DNA of 20,744 bases from JBBDMX01 sp038241095 (GTDB lineage: Bacteria > Planctomycetota > Phycisphaerae > Phycisphaerales > Phycisphaeraceae). Under the pieces are notes generated by a model. It made no database searches and had not been told where the DNA came from. It saw only the letters and a list, made by a program, of their open reading frames with translations. The stretch lies in assembly GCA_038241095.1 (NCBI GenBank), contig JBBRGB010000032.1, positions 1 through 20,744 on the forward strand, in the 5' to 3' direction. The translations under genes were made by a program, and so were the position numbers. Shown here one piece after another: positions 1-8,600 of this stretch (position 1 is the stretch's first letter; each line of letters starts with the position of its first letter).

Positions 1-849
1 GCCGCGTTCGCTGCGGGCCTTGTCCGCCAAGTTGAGCAGGTCCTTGACGTGGACCATGCCCACGATGTTGTCCTTGTTGTCCGTGACCAGCGGGTAGCGG
101 GTGTGCTGGTGCTCGCGGACGATGACGAGATTTTCCTCCAGTGATTTGCCGGCGTGGAGGCAGATCATGTCCGGCCGGGGCACCATGATCTGCGTGATGC
201 GGCGATCGGAAAACTCCATGACGTTTTCCAACAGATCGCGCTCGGTGGCGTTGAGTTCGCCTTGGGCGTGGCTGGCGGCAACGATCATGCGCAGCTCTTC
301 TTCGCTGTGGGCCTGCTCGCCTTCGCCGGTGGGTTGGAGGCCGAAGATTCGCAGGGAAAACAGGGCCGCGTGATTCAAGGCCCAGATGGCGGGGTAGAGC
401 ATGAAGTAAAAGATTTTCAAGGGCACCGCGACCACCAAGCTGGTGGCTTCGGGACGCGAGATCGCCAGGCTCTTGGGTGCCAATTCGCCCAGCACGATGT
501 GCAGGAAGGAGATGGTGCCAAACGCGATGGTGAAAGCCGCGGCATGAAGCGCGGCGGGTGGGAGGGTCAACGGCCCCAGCGCCGCTTCGATGATGTGGGC
601 AAAGGCCGGCTCACCGATCCAACCCAAGGCCAAGGAGGTGATGGTGATGCCCAACTGCGTGGCGCTTAGGTAAGCGTCGAGATGGTGAAGCATTTGTCGG
701 GCAACGCCAGCGGTCCAACTACCGTTGTCGGCTCGCTCTTGGATTCGGGTGGTGCGCACCTTGACCAAGGCGAATTCTGCGGCCACGAAAAAGCCGTTGA
801 GAAAAACCAGCACAAACGCCAATAAGAGGAAGCCAACGTCGCGCAACAC
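1..849 (-). CDS. CNNM/CorC-type membrane protein with CBS domains (partial, C-terminus off the left edge)
   Basis: The frame is open from a GTG at 849 to the window edge and gives 283 residues, so the C-terminus is missing. Residues about 5-25 form a hydrophobic helix ending in the family-typical FVAAEFALVK. More hydrophobic segments follow, containing GELAPKS, which matches the conserved GE-x-PK signature of the DUF21/CNNM transmembrane domain. After about residue 195 come an acidic helix (SEEELRMIV) and the start of a CBS pair (RITQIMVPRPDM, TRYPLVTDNKDNIVGMVHVKDL). The family (HlyC/CorC, YfjD, human CNNM) is linked to Mg2+/Co2+ efflux or sensing at the inner membrane. The GTG start was chosen because an in-frame TGA lies just upstream and AGGG precedes it; TTG at 846 is an alternative. 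It follows the WecA-like gene after 102 bp and may be the last gene of the block or separately transcribed. The family is clear; the exact ion specificity is unknown. Confidence -1.
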   Translation of the reverse strand, partial: MLRDVGFLLLAFVLVFLNGFFVAAEFALVKVRTTRIQERADNGSWTAGVARQMLHHLDAYLSATQLGITITSLALGWIGEPAFAHIIEAALGPLTLPPAALHAAAFTIAFGTISFLHIVLGELAPKSLAISRPEATSLVVAVPLKIFYFMLYPAIWALNHAALFSLRIFGLQPTGEGEQAHSEEELRMIVAASHAQGELNATERDLLENVMEFSDRRITQIMVPRPDMICLHAGKSLEENLVIVREHQHTRYPLVTDNKDNIVGMVHVKDLLNLADKARSERG

Positions 850-951
850 TGCACCCTGTCAAGTTAACCCCCGCCCCCCAAACCTGTCCCCGATTGTTCC
901 CACCCATCCTAGAGGCACCCGCCAAGCCCCGCAAAACCGCAAACGACGAGA

Positions 952-2250
952 TCAGCCGTGGTTCAACTTCGATTCATCGCGGGGCGAATTCGCTTCGGGC
1001 GAGGGGGTGGGTTCCTCGGCGGGAGGCAGTTCGCCGCGTTGCGCCAGCACCAGTTGCCGGTGGCCGCTCTTGTAGGCGGTGACGATGACGAAGCCGAAGA
1101 TGAAGACGAACACGGCCATGACGTAGCGCCAGCGGAGGTAGATCATGGCGCTGCCCAAGAGGGCGAAGAGCATCGACAAGCCATAGATGGTGAAGACCGC
1201 GGCCTTGACGCTGAGGTTGGGCGGGAGACCGAAGCTTTTCATCAGGCCCGCGAGCTGGTGGTGGATGTGCTGGTTGTCGGGCGAAAAGAGGGGTTGGCCC
1301 CGCATCTTGCGGCGAACGATGGCCAAGGCGGTATCGGTGATGGGCACGGCAAAGACGATCAACGCCGCCATGACGAAGAACGGTCCCTTGGCGGCGGTGT
1401 GGGCAAAGAGCAGAATCGCGGTGACCGACAGGTAACCCAAGAGCAGCGATCCGGCGTCGCCCATGAAGATCGAGGCGGGATTGAAGTTGTAAGGCAGAAA
1501 GCCCAGCAGAGCGCCCAAGGTGGCGATGCAGATGACCAAGCGGGTGACCGCGGCGCGGGGGTCGGCGGCGGCGAGTTCGGCGTTGGGGCCGTCCATCGCC
1601 AAGACCACATACACCGCGATGAAGATGAAGCCCAGCATGGCGATGGCGGTGACGCCCGAAGCCAAGCCGTCCAGACCATCGAGCAGGTTGACGGAATTGC
1701 ACCCGCCCAGGACGAAGGCCGCGATCATCACCCCGCCCAAGATGTAACAGAGCATGAACGGCGGGCTTTGCCACCCGGCGATCTGGAAGGTTTGCGTCAT
1801 CAGTACCGTGCCGACGTTGTTACTGGCCAAGGCGGCCGCGGCGATGAGCTGCCCGCCGACTTTCACCCGCGGGCTGGAACCGTACACGTCGTCGATGAGG
1901 CCGACAAAGACGATCACCGCGGCCCCCAGCACGATGCTGATGGGAATGCTCACGTGGTGCATGACCATGTTGCCGATGGTGAAGCCGGGGTTGATGAAGA
2001 GCACCAGGCTCATGCCGCCGAGCCAGCCTAGGAAGATCGCCACCCCGCCGAGGTAGGGCACGGGTTCGAGGTGGATTTTTCGCTTGCGGTCGGGGAGGTC
2101 CACCACGCCGTTGTTGATCGCCAGCATGCGCATGACGGGCGTGGCAAGAAAACTGATGGCGAAGGCGGCGAAGAAGATCAGGGTGTACGGCGACAGCACA
2201 TCATCGACGGATAATGATGGGGCGGCGGCTTGTGCGAGGGACTGAATCAT
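952..2250 (-). CDS. WecA/TagO-family polyprenyl-phosphate sugar-1-phosphate transferase
   Basis: This 432-residue polytopic protein has all the hallmarks of the MraY/WecA (glycosyltransferase 4) superfamily. It has the cytoplasmic loop DLPDRKRKIHLEPVPYLGG (about 51-69), the catalytic DD in GLIDDVYG (D120-D121), NSVNLLDGLDGLA (about 185-197), MGDAGS (about 263-268) and the His-rich HIHHQL loop (about 328-333). These enzymes transfer a sugar-1-phosphate, usually GlcNAc-1-P or another HexNAc-1-P, from a UDP-sugar to undecaprenyl phosphate and so start a lipid-linked glycan at the cytoplasmic face of the membrane. IHLEPVPYLGG and the single HIHH motif favour the WecA/TagO branch over peptidoglycan MraY. 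The Pro/Glu-rich tail (about 405-432) is a low-complexity extension. It sits downstream of the epimerase and Wzc-like genes in the same orientation, so it probably primes synthesis of the exopolysaccharide handled by the block. The sugar specificity cannot be read from sequence. Confidence -1.
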   Translation of the reverse strand: MIQSLAQAAAPSLSVDDVLSPYTLIFFAAFAISFLATPVMRMLAINNGVVDLPDRKRKIHLEPVPYLGGVAIFLGWLGGMSLVLFINPGFTIGNMVMHHVSIPISIVLGAAVIVFVGLIDDVYGSSPRVKVGGQLIAAAALASNNVGTVLMTQTFQIAGWQSPPFMLCYILGGVMIAAFVLGGCNSVNLLDGLDGLASGVTAIAMLGFIFIAVYVVLAMDGPNAELAAADPRAAVTRLVICIATLGALLGFLPYNFNPASIFMGDAGSLLLGYLSVTAILLFAHTAAKGPFFVMAALIVFAVPITDTALAIVRRKMRGQPLFSPDNQHIHHQLAGLMKSFGLPPNLSVKAAVFTIYGLSMLFALLGSAMIYLRWRYVMAVFVFIFGFVIVTAYKSGHRQLVLAQRGELPPAEEPTPSPEANSPRDESKLNHG

Positions 2251-2325
2251 GAACGCCTTGATCCCCGGCGTTGGAACTTGTGGCCTTGTGGGGAGGGTCT
2301 TGGGACGCTCCGCTTCGTTTCGCGG

Positions 2326-3285
2326 CTATACGGCGTGGATCAGTTCTTCGAGGGTTTGCCGCAAGGTCAGGGTCGGACGGTAAGCGATGGCGGTTTGAAT
2401 CTTACCCAAGTCCGGCACGCGGCGCTGCGGGTCGTCAAAGGCGCGATCGTAGGCCTGTTGATACGGCACGAAACGCTTGCCGGCCTTGGAACCGGTCAAC
2501 TCAATGACCATATCGGCCAGTTGCTCGATGGAAACCTCGTCATCGGAGCCGAGGTTGAAAACTTGACCGTGGCAGGTGGGATTACTCAAGAGTTTGGGCA
2601 TGGCGGTAACGACATCCGCGACGTGGCAGAAGGCACGGGTTTGCCGGCCATCGCCGTGGATTTGCAGTGGCTCACCGGCCAAGGCCCATTGGACAAAGCG
2701 GGGAACGACCATGCCGTAGTGGCCCACCTGTCGCGGGCCGATGGTGTTGAAAAGGCGGACGATGACGGCCCGCAGGCCGCGGTGCTTGTGATGCGTCAGC
2801 GCCAAGTGTTCGTCCAAGGCCTTGGACAGGCCGTAGCTCCAGCGGGCCGAGGTCGTCGGGCCGTAGTGCAGTTCGTGATCCTCCGCCAAGGGCATCCAGG
2901 GATTACGGCCATAGACTTCGCTCGACGAGGTGACCAGCACGCGGGCCTTGACACTCGTCGCGGCGTCGAGCAGCAGAGCGGTCTCCTCGACGTTGTTGCG
3001 GATCATGGCGGCCGGATCATCGACAACGAGTTTGACGCCCACGGCCGCGGCGAGGTGGTAAATCTCATCGACGCCATCGAGCAGGCCGGATTGTTGGCGC
3101 AATGCGTCACTGAGGCGGGCGTGGATGAACCGGCAACTTTCGCCGAGGCATTCTTGGATGTTCTCATGCCGACCCGTGGAGAGGTCGTCAATCAACAGCA
3201 GTTTGCGCCCTTGACCAAGCAGGAGCCGGGTCAGGTGCGAGCCGATGAATCCCGCCCCGCCGGTGATGAGTGTCGTGGCCTGCAC
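2326..3285 (-). CDS. NAD-dependent epimerase/dehydratase (extended SDR, sugar nucleotide)
   Basis: This is a 319-residue extended short-chain dehydrogenase. The Rossmann glycine motif TGGAGFIGSHL lies at residues 8-18, an Asp pair for NAD ribose binding at about 33-34 (IDDLSTG), the Ser/Thr part of the catalytic site in VTSSSEVYG (about 118-126) and the catalytic YxxxK in YGLSKALDEH (Y151, K155). RLFNTIGPRQ and HGDGRQTRAFCHVADVV are typical of enzymes acting on UDP- or dTDP-sugars, such as UDP-glucuronate decarboxylases and 4-epimerases. The expected role is making an activated sugar for the exopolysaccharide in the cytoplasm. The start is a GTG at 3285 with GGAA about 7-10 bases upstream. 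The neighbours are the Wzc-like gene 66 bp upstream and the WecA-like gene 75 bp downstream, all on the same strand. Fold and cofactor are secure; the substrate is not. Confidence -1.
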   Translation of the reverse strand: MQATTLITGGAGFIGSHLTRLLLGQGRKLLLIDDLSTGRHENIQECLGESCRFIHARLSDALRQQSGLLDGVDEIYHLAAAVGVKLVVDDPAAMIRNNVEETALLLDAATSVKARVLVTSSSEVYGRNPWMPLAEDHELHYGPTTSARWSYGLSKALDEHLALTHHKHRGLRAVIVRLFNTIGPRQVGHYGMVVPRFVQWALAGEPLQIHGDGRQTRAFCHVADVVTAMPKLLSNPTCHGQVFNLGSDDEVSIEQLADMVIELTGSKAGKRFVPYQQAYDRAFDDPQRRVPDLGKIQTAIAYRPTLTLRQTLEELIHAV

Positions 3286-3351
3286 GTGGTTGTTCCGTGG
3301 AGAACAAAGCGGGGAATCGCCGCCAATGGTGCGACCTTTGTCGCCGTCGCT

Positions 3352-5610
3352 TTACGCCTTGGCGGGCACGACCGCGGTTCGCGGCGAAGTGCTGACGACC
3401 GGTTGGTTGTAACGATAGAAGGCCTCATAGTTCTTGCGGTAGTACCCGCCGACGGAACTCTTGGCACCGTTGAGCACCACGCCCAGCACGGCGCTGCGCT
3501 GGCCCTCGAACTGCCGCAACATGCGGCCGATCATCCCACGCTTGTCGGCCATGGCGCGAACCACCATCAGCGTCGCGTCCACATGCTTGCAGAGCATCTG
3601 GCATTCACTGGTCAACAACGCCGGCGGAGCGTCGATGATGATGAGGTCGTAAACCTGACTCAACCGGCCCAGCAACTCAGCGAAACGCTGACCCTCGAGC
3701 AGTTCAGGGGCGAAATCGTGCGTGTCGCCCACCGGCAGAATGTCGATGTCAGGCTCGACCTTGTGGAAGATCGCCTGGTCTTCAGTGGCGGTGTGTCGCA
3801 GCAATTCCGAAAGGCCCGGCTGTTGCGCCATGCCAAAGATTTCGTGCTGTCGTGGACGACGCAAATTGGCGTCGATGAGCAGCACCCGCCGCCCGATGTA
3901 CGCCAAGCTCATCGCCAAGTTGCTGGCCACGGTGCTGGTGCCGCTGGCGGGCTGTGGGCTGGCCACCACCAGGCTCTTGAAACCCTGCCGATCCATCTGC
4001 GCCATCAGCGCCGCCCGCAGTTGGCGATAGCTCTCGGCCATCAGTCCCGCCGGGTCGTCCTGCACCACGCTTTCGATCCGCGCCGGCCTGGTGGGGTCAT
4101 CCTCGACATCGGGCACCACGCCCAAGAGCGCAAGGTTGCCCATCGTCTTCAAGTCGCCGGGCGCTTTGACCCTTTGATCCAGCGTCTCGCGCAGATAGAC
4201 CAACCCGCCCACCAGACCCACCAGCAGGACCACCGTGCCGGGAATGACAATCGCCGGTTTGGGGAAGGTCATTTCCGCGGGGATGGCCGGTTGCTGGCGA
4301 CGGATGCGGACAAAGTCGTTGCGCTGGCCTTGGATGCGCAGGTCATCGACCATGGCGCGGGCCCGGTCGCGGCGATCGGCGGCGGCCTTGCCCTGATCGG
4401 CCATCACGGCGTAAGTTTCCAACTTCAGCGACAGGTCCCTCATGCGGTTGCGCGACTCGGCGAGCTTGGGTTCCAGCCCCGCCAACTGCGCCCCCAGCGT
4501 TTCGGCCGCCTGACGCGCCTCGTTGATGCGTACCTGCTGCTGTTCCAGCAACAGGCGGTCGTATTCCTTCTTTCGCTCCGCCGTCACGGCGTCGATCTGC
4601 TGATCCAACATCTTGACGTGGTAGTGCGAAGCGCCGAACTTGTGCATGGCCACTTCGCGTTCCTCCCGCATTTGCCGCAGCCGTTCATCACGCTGGAAGA
4701 CCGCCGGGTCGCGTTCGACCGTGGCGATGTCGGTGGAGGTGTAATTGAAGTTGCCCTGCTCCCGGGCCGTGACCAAGGAATTAAACGCGGCGCGGGCCCC
4801 TTCCAGTTCCACCTGCAAATCCACCGCCTGCAACGACAGCCGGCCGTACTGAATCGACGCTTCGTTGGCCTGGCCTGACAGATTGGTTATGTCGTTGTCG
4901 CGGACATACTGCTGGAGATTGGCCTGCACGCGGTCGAAATCGTCTTGGGCGCGTTTCAACTCGGCGGTGAAGGTCTGCCGCAGGTCGGCGCTGCCGGTGT
5001 CGGCGTCGATGCGAAGCTTGCTCAAATAGGTGTTAACAATGGTGTCGAGCACCAAGGGCAGGTCGTCGGGTTCGGAACCCGAGAGGGACACCATGATGAG
5101 CATCGACTTGCGATATTGCGAAACGGCCAAGGCTTCTTTCTGGAGGTGGGTTTTGGCTTTGGCCGCCCGTTCCTCGTCATCGCGCACGGCGTCGCCGCTG
5201 TCGGAGGCGAAGGATTTGAACCAGTCGGTGGAGCGCAGGGCCGGGACTTTCAAGGCGTCATTGAGAACATCCTCAGACTGGATGCGCACCATTTGGGTGG
5301 CGATGTACTGGTCGATGGCATCGGCGCTGATGGCCCCGCCTGTGGCGTTGGGGGCATCCCACGCCCCGGGAGCCACGGGACTGGCGACGAGTTGGGAGGT
5401 GGTGGTGAACTGCGGCGCGACCTCCCGCAGCAGCAGCCAGACACCCACGCCCAGTGCCGCGGCGATGACCGAGGTGACAATCAGCAACGTGGCGTATTGA
5501 CGCAGCAGACGCAGCGGATCCACCGGTGCGAAGCGGCTGAATGGGGCTTGGGCGCCCGGGGCCTGGGACGCGGTGGGGCCGGCGTGGGGAGAAAGCGGAT
5601 TGGGGCTCAT
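3352..5610 (-). CDS. Wzc-like polysaccharide chain-length/BY-kinase protein with a degenerate P-loop
   Basis: This 752-residue inner-membrane protein has Wzz-type periplasmic architecture. It has TM1 at about 39-61, a long periplasmic coiled coil (about 200-420, with heptad-rich stretches such as RLRQMREEREVAMHKF) and TM2 at about 452-473. The cytoplasmic C-terminal domain is a bacterial tyrosine kinase (BY-kinase). The Walker-A region reads SPQPASGTSTVASNLA (about 551-566) where active members have SPxPGEGKST: the P-loop lysine is threonine (T558). The Walker A' LLIDANLRRPR has Asn582 where the second Asp is usual. Walker B is intact (DLIIIDAPPA, D660), and a C-terminal tyrosine cluster is present (Y723, Y724, Y728, Y732, Y734). 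The family controls polymer length and export with Wza. The ATG has a strong AAGGTGAG Shine-Dalgarno and starts 11 bases after the stop of the upstream TPR gene. Family assignment is firm; kinase activity is doubtful. Confidence -1.
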   Translation of the reverse strand: MSPNPLSPHAGPTASQAPGAQAPFSRFAPVDPLRLLRQYATLLIVTSVIAAALGVGVWLLLREVAPQFTTTSQLVASPVAPGAWDAPNATGGAISADAIDQYIATQMVRIQSEDVLNDALKVPALRSTDWFKSFASDSGDAVRDDEERAAKAKTHLQKEALAVSQYRKSMLIMVSLSGSEPDDLPLVLDTIVNTYLSKLRIDADTGSADLRQTFTAELKRAQDDFDRVQANLQQYVRDNDITNLSGQANEASIQYGRLSLQAVDLQVELEGARAAFNSLVTAREQGNFNYTSTDIATVERDPAVFQRDERLRQMREEREVAMHKFGASHYHVKMLDQQIDAVTAERKKEYDRLLLEQQQVRINEARQAAETLGAQLAGLEPKLAESRNRMRDLSLKLETYAVMADQGKAAADRRDRARAMVDDLRIQGQRNDFVRIRRQQPAIPAEMTFPKPAIVIPGTVVLLVGLVGGLVYLRETLDQRVKAPGDLKTMGNLALLGVVPDVEDDPTRPARIESVVQDDPAGLMAESYRQLRAALMAQMDRQGFKSLVVASPQPASGTSTVASNLAMSLAYIGRRVLLIDANLRRPRQHEIFGMAQQPGLSELLRHTATEDQAIFHKVEPDIDILPVGDTHDFAPELLEGQRFAELLGRLSQVYDLIIIDAPPALLTSECQMLCKHVDATLMVVRAMADKRGMIGRMLRQFEGQRSAVLGVVLNGAKSSVGGYYRKNYEAFYRYNQPVVSTSPRTAVVPAKA

Positions 5611-5621
5611 GTCAACTCACC

Positions 5622-8600
5622 TTAGTTTTTCAACGCTTCAAGTCGGGCTGTGGCCAGCTTGAGAATCTGGGTGTCTTTGTATTGCTCGGCGGCCTTGATG
5701 GCGGCCTCCAAATGCTGCACGACCTGCCGACGATCGCCGCCGGTCTCGTCAAGCACCACCGCCAGATGATAATGGTTGGCGGGCAGGTCCATGATTTCGA
5801 TGCTTCGCGCCAAGTTTCGCCGCGCCTCGCCGCTGCGCCCGCCCTTGTGCTGCGACCAGCCCAGGGTATCAAGCACCTGCGGATCATCCGGCGCCATCGC
5901 CAAGGCCTGTTCCGCCAGTTTCAACCCTTCCGTGGGTTGGTTCATGTCCTGCGTCAAGAGGTAGGCCAAATTGTTGAGCGTGGCGATGTTCCGCGGATTC
6001 CGCGCCAGGATCCGCTCGTAAATCCCCTTGGCCTCGGGGTATTTGCCCATGCTGTGGAGCGACATGGCAATCAATCGGTCGGCCATGTCCCGGCCTTGGG
6101 TGTCGTCCTTGACCAATGGCTCGATGACCTTGAGCTTCTCCATTGCCTCGGCGAAGCGCTCCTGCTTGACCAACACGCCGGCGATGGCCAGATTGACCTC
6201 CGTGCCGTTTTTACCCAAGGTCAAGGGTTGCAACAGTGCCAAGCCCTCATCGACGCCAAGGGCGCTAACGGTCATTTCCGTAATGGCACCCACCACGGCC
6301 CGAGGCAATTCTCGCTCAAAGGCCTTGACAAAGACGTCTTTGGCCTCTTGGGTTTTCCCCTGCGCCGCCAGCAGGCGGCCCCGCACTGCGGTGAGGTAGG
6401 GATTGGACTTGACCTGCTCATCATGCTTGTCCAACAGGGCCTGGGCCTTGTCCAACTGTTTGGCATTGATGAGCGTGGAACTCAACTCGGCGATGTTGTC
6501 CAGCGAGGGGCTGATTTCCACGGCTTGGGTGAGTTTCTTGATGGCGTCGGCGCCGCGGCCTTGGCGCAGCATCTGCCGCGCTTGGAGCCGGTGCCAGCGG
6601 GTGTCCTGCGGAAAGAGTTCAACGGTTTGGTCCAGCAGGGTCGCCAGTGCCGCCTCGTTGCTTTGCGTTTGATAGAGCTGCGCCAGAAGCGAGCGGGCGG
6701 GAATGTATCGTGGATTGTCCTTGAGCAGCAGCTCGAGTTGCCGCACGGCTTCGTTGTTGTCGTGACGGTCGAGGTTCATCTGCACACGAAGCATGCGCGC
6801 CGGGATGAGGTTGGGGTCGAGTTCCAAAGCGCGGTCAAGTTTTTCGACGGCCTGACGTTCGCGTCCCGGCTCGCTGGCGTACTGCTGGGCCCACTGGTAG
6901 TAGAGCAGGGGCCGATTGGGCGCCGTGGCCACCGCCGCCTCAAAAGCCGCAAGCGCTTTGGCGTCCTCGCCCCGTTCCCGCGCCACCAGGCCTCGAAGCA
7001 CCGAGGTCGTGGCGTCATCAACAGTAATCTTCTTCAACACGCTGTCAGCCAAATCGACATTGCCCGAACGCAGCAGGGCCTCGACGTAACGCTGCGCCAC
7101 CCGTTCATCGGCGGGGGCGGATTCGTGGAGCTTCTGGTAATACTCCAGTGCGTTGGCAAACAGTCCACGGTCAAAAAGAATGTCCGCCAATTCGCGCGTC
7201 GCCAGGCGGGTCTTGGGGTCTTCGATGGCCGCGGCCTTGCGGAAGGCGTTGAGCGCTTCGTCGTCCAAACCCATCGAAAGGAAAAACTTGGCCAGTACCA
7301 CCCAGTCGCTGACGGTGGCCTTGTCGCCCAGGTCGGTGACGTAGCCTTCGAGCAGGTTGCGGGCCGCGGTGGCGTCGCCGCTGACGGCATAGACCTGCGC
7401 CAAGGTCGCCACGTTGGCCAGGTTGCGGCCATCCTCGGCAATGATGGCGTTGACGGCTTCCTGGGCCTGTTTGGCTTTCTGCTGTCGCGCCAAGATGATG
7501 GCGATGGCGCGGCGATTGTCGAGATTCGACGGATTGGCCAAGGCGATCCTCTGGCGAATGGCCAAGGCGCGGTTGGGGTCGCCTTGGGTCTCCTCAAAGG
7601 AGAGGTAGCTTTCCAGCAGGCCCGCGTCATTGGGGGCGTTTTCCACGGCCTGCCGCAGCGCGGTCAAGGCTTGGGGAAACTGTCCCTGGCTGGCGAGCAC
7701 GGCCGCCAGGCCGCGCAGGGCGTTGACGTTGGTGGGCTTCTGCTCCACGGCCTTGCGGTAGCTGGTCAGGGCCTCGACGTTGTCGCCGGCCATTCGTTGG
7801 GCGTCACCGAGTTGCCGCCAGCCCTCGGAGAAGATCGGCCGGGCGGTGACACCCGTGCGGAAGTTGGTGACCGCCTGGTTAAACTGACGCCGGGCCAAGG
7901 CCAACTGGCCCAGATAAAAGCGGCCACCGGCCTGATCGAGATTCAATTCCCCGGCGCGGCTGGCGAGTTGCTCGGCCTTGACCCAATCCGAAGCGCCCAC
8001 GGCCTGGGCAAACTGAATGTCGATGATCCGAGCGTCATCGGGCTTGAGTTTCACAGCCTCGGCCAAGGCCTCCTCGGCCGCGTCATTCTTGCCCGTCTGG
8101 CGATACAAGGCGTAACGCTGCATGGCACGCTGGAAGGGATCGGTCTGCTTGTCGATGAAGCTCTCGATGGTGGCGGTCATGTCGCCTTCGTTTTCCACAT
8201 TCTTGGTCAGCAGATCGAGGACCTGCTCATCAGCGCCGGCATCCTTGGCCTGCTTGAGATAACCCAATGACGCCTCTTTGTCGGGACTGGTACGCAACAG
8301 CAGTTGCAGCAAGCGCAAGTCCTTGGGGTCGGCGGCAAAGGCGTTTTCCAAAAACTTCCGCGCCTCGGCCTCGTGGCCCGTGGCCGCGAGAAGTTGCACA
8401 TAAGTGGGGATGAGTTCGGGATCGCTCTGGGGCTTGAGTTTCATCAGCGTGGCCAGCGCCTGTTGGTTGTCGCCGGCCTGGCTTAACAGCGCCACTTGCA
8501 GGCGCAGGGCGTCGCTGTTGTCCGGTTGGTCCGCCAGCACTTGCTGAACGTTTTCCGCGGCCTTGGCGTACTCCTTGCTCTGAAGTTGGAGCTTGGCCAG

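Noticed and set aside
2230..4878. Long plus-strand open frame (882 codons) opposite the epimerase and Wzc-like genes
   Set aside because: The translation is Gly/Gln/His/Val-rich without domains, and the minus strand here encodes proteins with clear family motifs; the open frame is a by-product of GC-rich third positions.
5541..8270. Long plus-strand open frame (909 codons) opposite the TPR gene
   Set aside because: It mirrors the TPR repeats on the other strand and has no recognisable motif, start context or independent codon bias.
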